Shown here one piece after another: positions 61,887-64,000 of a DNA stretch of 64,000 nucleotides. Position 1 is the first letter of the stretch; the number at the start of each line of letters is the position of its first letter. A program made the position numbers and the translations under genes. Where the stretch lies: positions 1,984,001-2,048,000 of the forward strand of contig NZ_LT629763.1 in NCBI RefSeq assembly GCF_900105255.1, in the 5' to 3' direction. This DNA comes from Halopseudomonas sabulinigri. GTDB lineage: Bacteria; Pseudomonadota; Gammaproteobacteria; Pseudomonadales; Pseudomonadaceae. The notes under the pieces are model-generated. The model saw only the letters and a list, made by a program, of their open reading frames with translations. It did no database searches and had not been told where the DNA came from.

Positions 61887-63242
61887 ATGACGCTTCAACC
61901 CAAGCAGCGAACCCTCTCCATGGCCGCCATCCAGTCCCTCGCCGCCCTGCTCAAGCCCGTCGAGTCACTGAGCCCCCAGATGACCATCAGCGACGTGGCC
62001 GACCAACTATTGCTGCCCAGCCACAAGGCGTTTCTCTCTCTACCCGTGGTCGACGAGCAGCAACGTCCGCTGGGGCTAATCAGCCGCTATCGCCTGCAGG
62101 ATATTTTCATGCAGCGCTTTGGTCGCGACCTCTGGGGCAAGCGTTCGGTCACTGAAGCGGCCAACCCCGACTCGCTGGTGATCGCGCTCGACACGCCACT
62201 CGATGAAGCGGCACGTATCGTGACAGCGCAGCTGCAATACCCGATTACCGAAGACTTCATTCTGATCGACGGCAAGGGCTGTTATCAGGGGCTGGGTACG
62301 GTGCTCGACCTGCTCAAGGCCATGGAAAGCCGCATCGATCAGCGTAACCGCGCACTCAACCGCGCCCTGCAGGAGCTGAAGAGCTCCCAGGCCCACCTGA
62401 TCCAGTCAGAAAAGATGGCCTCGCTCGGGCAGATGGTGGCGGGGGTTGCCCACGAGCTGAATACCCCATTGGGCTATGTAAAGAACAACGTTCAGCTGCT
62501 GCGTGATCTGGTACAGCCGCTGTTGGAACTGGCCGAAGCCCAGGCGCAATTGAGCCAATGCCTGACCGACCCCGACAGCGCAAGCGAGTTGGTCGAAAGC
62601 GCCTTCGCCCGCGTGCAGGACGCCACCGAGCTGGCCTCCCCCGCCACCTTCGAGGAGGACTTCACGCCAATGGTGGACGATACCCTGTACGGCCTTGAGC
62701 AAATCGGCGAACTGGCCGTCAGCCTCAAGGACTTCGCCCGTCTCGACCGCGCCATGAGCGAAGACATCAACCTCAATGACTGCGTGCGCAGTGCCCTGGT
62801 CATTGCTCGCAATGCCTTGAAAGACAAGATCAAGGTGGTCACGCGGCTGGGCGAGCTGCCGGCCATCACCTGCACGCCGTCGCAGATCAACCAGGTGCTG
62901 CTGAACATGCTCACCAACGCCGCTCAGGCGATGCCGGACGGTGGCCAGATTCTGATCAAGAGTTGGGCCGATGGGCAGCGCGCCTATCTATCGATTCAGG
63001 ACAACGGCCAAGGCATAGCGAAGGACATTCAGCAGCGCATTTTCGACCCCTTCTTCACCACCAAGGCGGTGGGCGAAGGCACCGGGCTGGGGCTGGCGAT
63101 CAGTTACAAAATCGTGCAGCAGCACGGCGGCAATATCCGCCTAGCCTCCGAGCCCGGGCGCGGCACCCGCTTTGTCATCAGCTTGCCGCTAAACCAGCCC
63201 GGCTCGCTGCAACCTCAGCTAACGCTACAACGGAGCGCTTGA
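61887..63242 (+). CDS. CBS-domain sensor histidine kinase
   Basis: 451-residue soluble kinase. N-terminal CBS pair (about 18-150): SPQMTISDVADQLLLPSHKAFLSLPVVDEQQRPLGLISRYRLQDIFM and a second half ending FILIDGKGCYQGLGTVLDLL. A coiled coil (IDQRNRALNRALQELKSSQ) leads to HisKA with EKMASLGQMVAGVAHELNTPLGYVKNN and a HATPase with NMLTNAAQAMP, DNGQGI, and GEGTGLGLAISYKIV. CBS pairs bind adenosyl ligands, so the input may be an energy or nucleotide signal. ATG 61887 is weakly supported; ATG 61920 (MAAIQSL) is an alternative. The stop is one base from the next gene, so kinase and regulator are coupled. Confidence 0.88.
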   Translation: MTLQPKQRTLSMAAIQSLAALLKPVESLSPQMTISDVADQLLLPSHKAFLSLPVVDEQQRPLGLISRYRLQDIFMQRFGRDLWGKRSVTEAANPDSLVIALDTPLDEAARIVTAQLQYPITEDFILIDGKGCYQGLGTVLDLLKAMESRIDQRNRALNRALQELKSSQAHLIQSEKMASLGQMVAGVAHELNTPLGYVKNNVQLLRDLVQPLLELAEAQAQLSQCLTDPDSASELVESAFARVQDATELASPATFEEDFTPMVDDTLYGLEQIGELAVSLKDFARLDRAMSEDINLNDCVRSALVIARNALKDKIKVVTRLGELPAITCTPSQINQVLLNMLTNAAQAMPDGGQILIKSWADGQRAYLSIQDNGQGIAKDIQQRIFDPFFTTKAVGEGTGLGLAISYKIVQQHGGNIRLASEPGRGTRFVISLPLNQPGSLQPQLTLQRSA

Positions 63243-63243
63243 T

Positions 63244-64000
63244 ATGACCCCGTCCGATCCCGTGCGTATTCTGTTTGTTGATGATGAAGAGCGCATTCTG
63301 CGTAGCCTGTCGCTGCAATTCCGCCGCCAGTATCAGGTCATTACCGAGTCCGATCCGAGCAAGGTCATGGCGCGCCTGCAGGCAGAACCAGTGGCCATTA
63401 TCGTCAGCGATCAGCGCATGCCGCAGATGAGCGGCAGCCAACTGCTCAGCCAGGTACAGCATGCCTTTCCCCACAGTCTGCGCATCCTGCTGACCGGTTA
63501 CTCCGACCTCGACGCCGCAGTCGATGCGCTCAACAGTGGGGGTATCTTCCGTTACCTGACCAAGCCCTGGGAGCAGCAGGATATGGCCGACACGCTCGCG
63601 CAAGCCGCCGAGATCGTGCGCCACCGCCGCCGTTTTCTGGCCCAGCCACCCAGCCCTGCAGTGCCGCCAGAGGCGCACACGCGCAGGGTTCGTTTGCTGC
63701 TGGTCGATGATGATCAGGAAAGCCTGCAGCTGAGCCGCGACATCTGTGGTCGCTTGGGCGTCGAGTTGTTACCGGTGAGCACGCTGGCTGGTGCAGTGAG
63801 CAAACTCAATGAAGAAGAAGTGGATATCCTGCTCAGCGACATCCGCCTGGGCAACGACGACCTGCGACCGCTGCTGATGTCACTCGCCCAGGCGCATCCG
63901 AACCTGTTGAGCATCGTGGTGACGCCCTTCCAGGATACGCAACTGCTGCTGAAGCTGATCAATCAGGCGCAGATATTCCGCTATCTGCCCAAGCCGATTC
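63244..64000 (+). CDS. Response regulator with two receiver domains (runs off the window)
   Basis: First 252 codons, open to the window edge. Receiver 1 (about 8-125): RILFVDDEERILRSL, acceptor Asp in IIVSDQRMPQMSG, and YLTKPWEQQD. Receiver 2 (about 150-252): RLLLVDDDQESLQL, LLSDIRLGNDDLRPLLM, and FRYLPKPI at the edge. The first receiver is of the SDQRMP type, often found before HD-GYP or enhancer-binding outputs; whatever follows is beyond the window. The start ATG 63244 is one base after the kinase stop, making it the cognate partner. Confidence 0.85.
   Translation, partial: MTPSDPVRILFVDDEERILRSLSLQFRRQYQVITESDPSKVMARLQAEPVAIIVSDQRMPQMSGSQLLSQVQHAFPHSLRILLTGYSDLDAAVDALNSGGIFRYLTKPWEQQDMADTLAQAAEIVRHRRRFLAQPPSPAVPPEAHTRRVRLLLVDDDQESLQLSRDICGRLGVELLPVSTLAGAVSKLNEEEVDILLSDIRLGNDDLRPLLMSLAQAHPNLLSIVVTPFQDTQLLLKLINQAQIFRYLPKPI

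Noticed and set aside
1-64000. CRISPR arrays, tRNA genes, prophage or insertion sequences
   Set aside because: No regularly spaced direct repeats, cloverleaf sequences, transposase or phage structural genes were recognised.

Overview
The window looks like a chromosomal segment of a Pseudomonas-lineage gammaproteobacterium. The gene blocks follow the Pseudomonas aeruginosa pattern: folA-thyA-lgt-TSUP-ptsP-rppH, gcvT-gcvH-gcvP near an FbpA/FbpB iron ABC pair, ubiI-ubiH-pepP-UPF0149 opposite TIGR02449-zapA-6S RNA-fthC, and ilvA/rpiA, D-2-hydroxyglutarate dehydrogenase/serA. The DNA is GC-rich, and a 'marine proteobacterial' sortase module is present. A marine or saline Pseudomonas relative such as Halopseudomonas is possible, but that is inference. 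I see no tRNA or 16S/23S/5S rRNA genes, CRISPR arrays, phage genes or intact insertion sequences.

Layout. 1-12 kb: end of ilvD, a GGDEF-EAL protein, folA-thyA-lgt-TSUP, an NRDE protein, ptsP-rppH, a HAD phosphatase, rlmI and an HDOD protein. 12-16 kb: a GcvR-like ACT protein, an orphan encapsulin-type ferritin, and the TrkA/TrkH potassium system. 16-22 kb: a tight six-gene operon with a stressosome core (RsbR, RsbS, RsbT), an ATPase-PP2C fusion, a histidine kinase and a hybrid kinase. 22-28.5 kb: accessory-looking region with a PstS-OmpA fusion, topoisomerase IB, an S41 protease homologue lacking the catalytic lysine, and an SDR-DUF6482-GFA operon. 28.7-33.6 kb: a MarR-controlled HlyD/DUF2955 efflux unit with SlyA-type operators, a PH-domain protein and MgtE. 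33.9-38.8 kb: a VIT/vWA sortase substrate, a class GN sortase and CreB/CreC in one operon. 38.7-46 kb: glycine cleavage system and iron uptake. 46-53 kb: ubiquinone hydroxylases, pepP, zapA, 6S RNA, fthC, an unlisted 45-residue membrane protein and an EVE-domain protein. 53-64 kb: a CHASE-PAS-GGDEF cyclase, ilvA, rpiA, an SdiA-regulated protein, an FAH-family hydrolase, D2HGDH divergent from serA, and a CBS-domain histidine kinase with a double-receiver regulator that runs off the window.

How the parts work together. One-carbon and amino-acid metabolism is prominent: folA, thyA, gcvTHP, fthC, serA with its D-2-hydroxyglutarate partner, ilvA and ilvD. Signalling is dense: two GGDEF proteins, a stressosome, CreBC, two hybrid or double-receiver systems and EI-Ntr. 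The two most unusual units are the stressosome operon, whose only visible output is a phosphorelay with no sigma factor or anti-sigma factor nearby, and the sortase module placed directly upstream of CreBC, where creD would be expected downstream but is absent.
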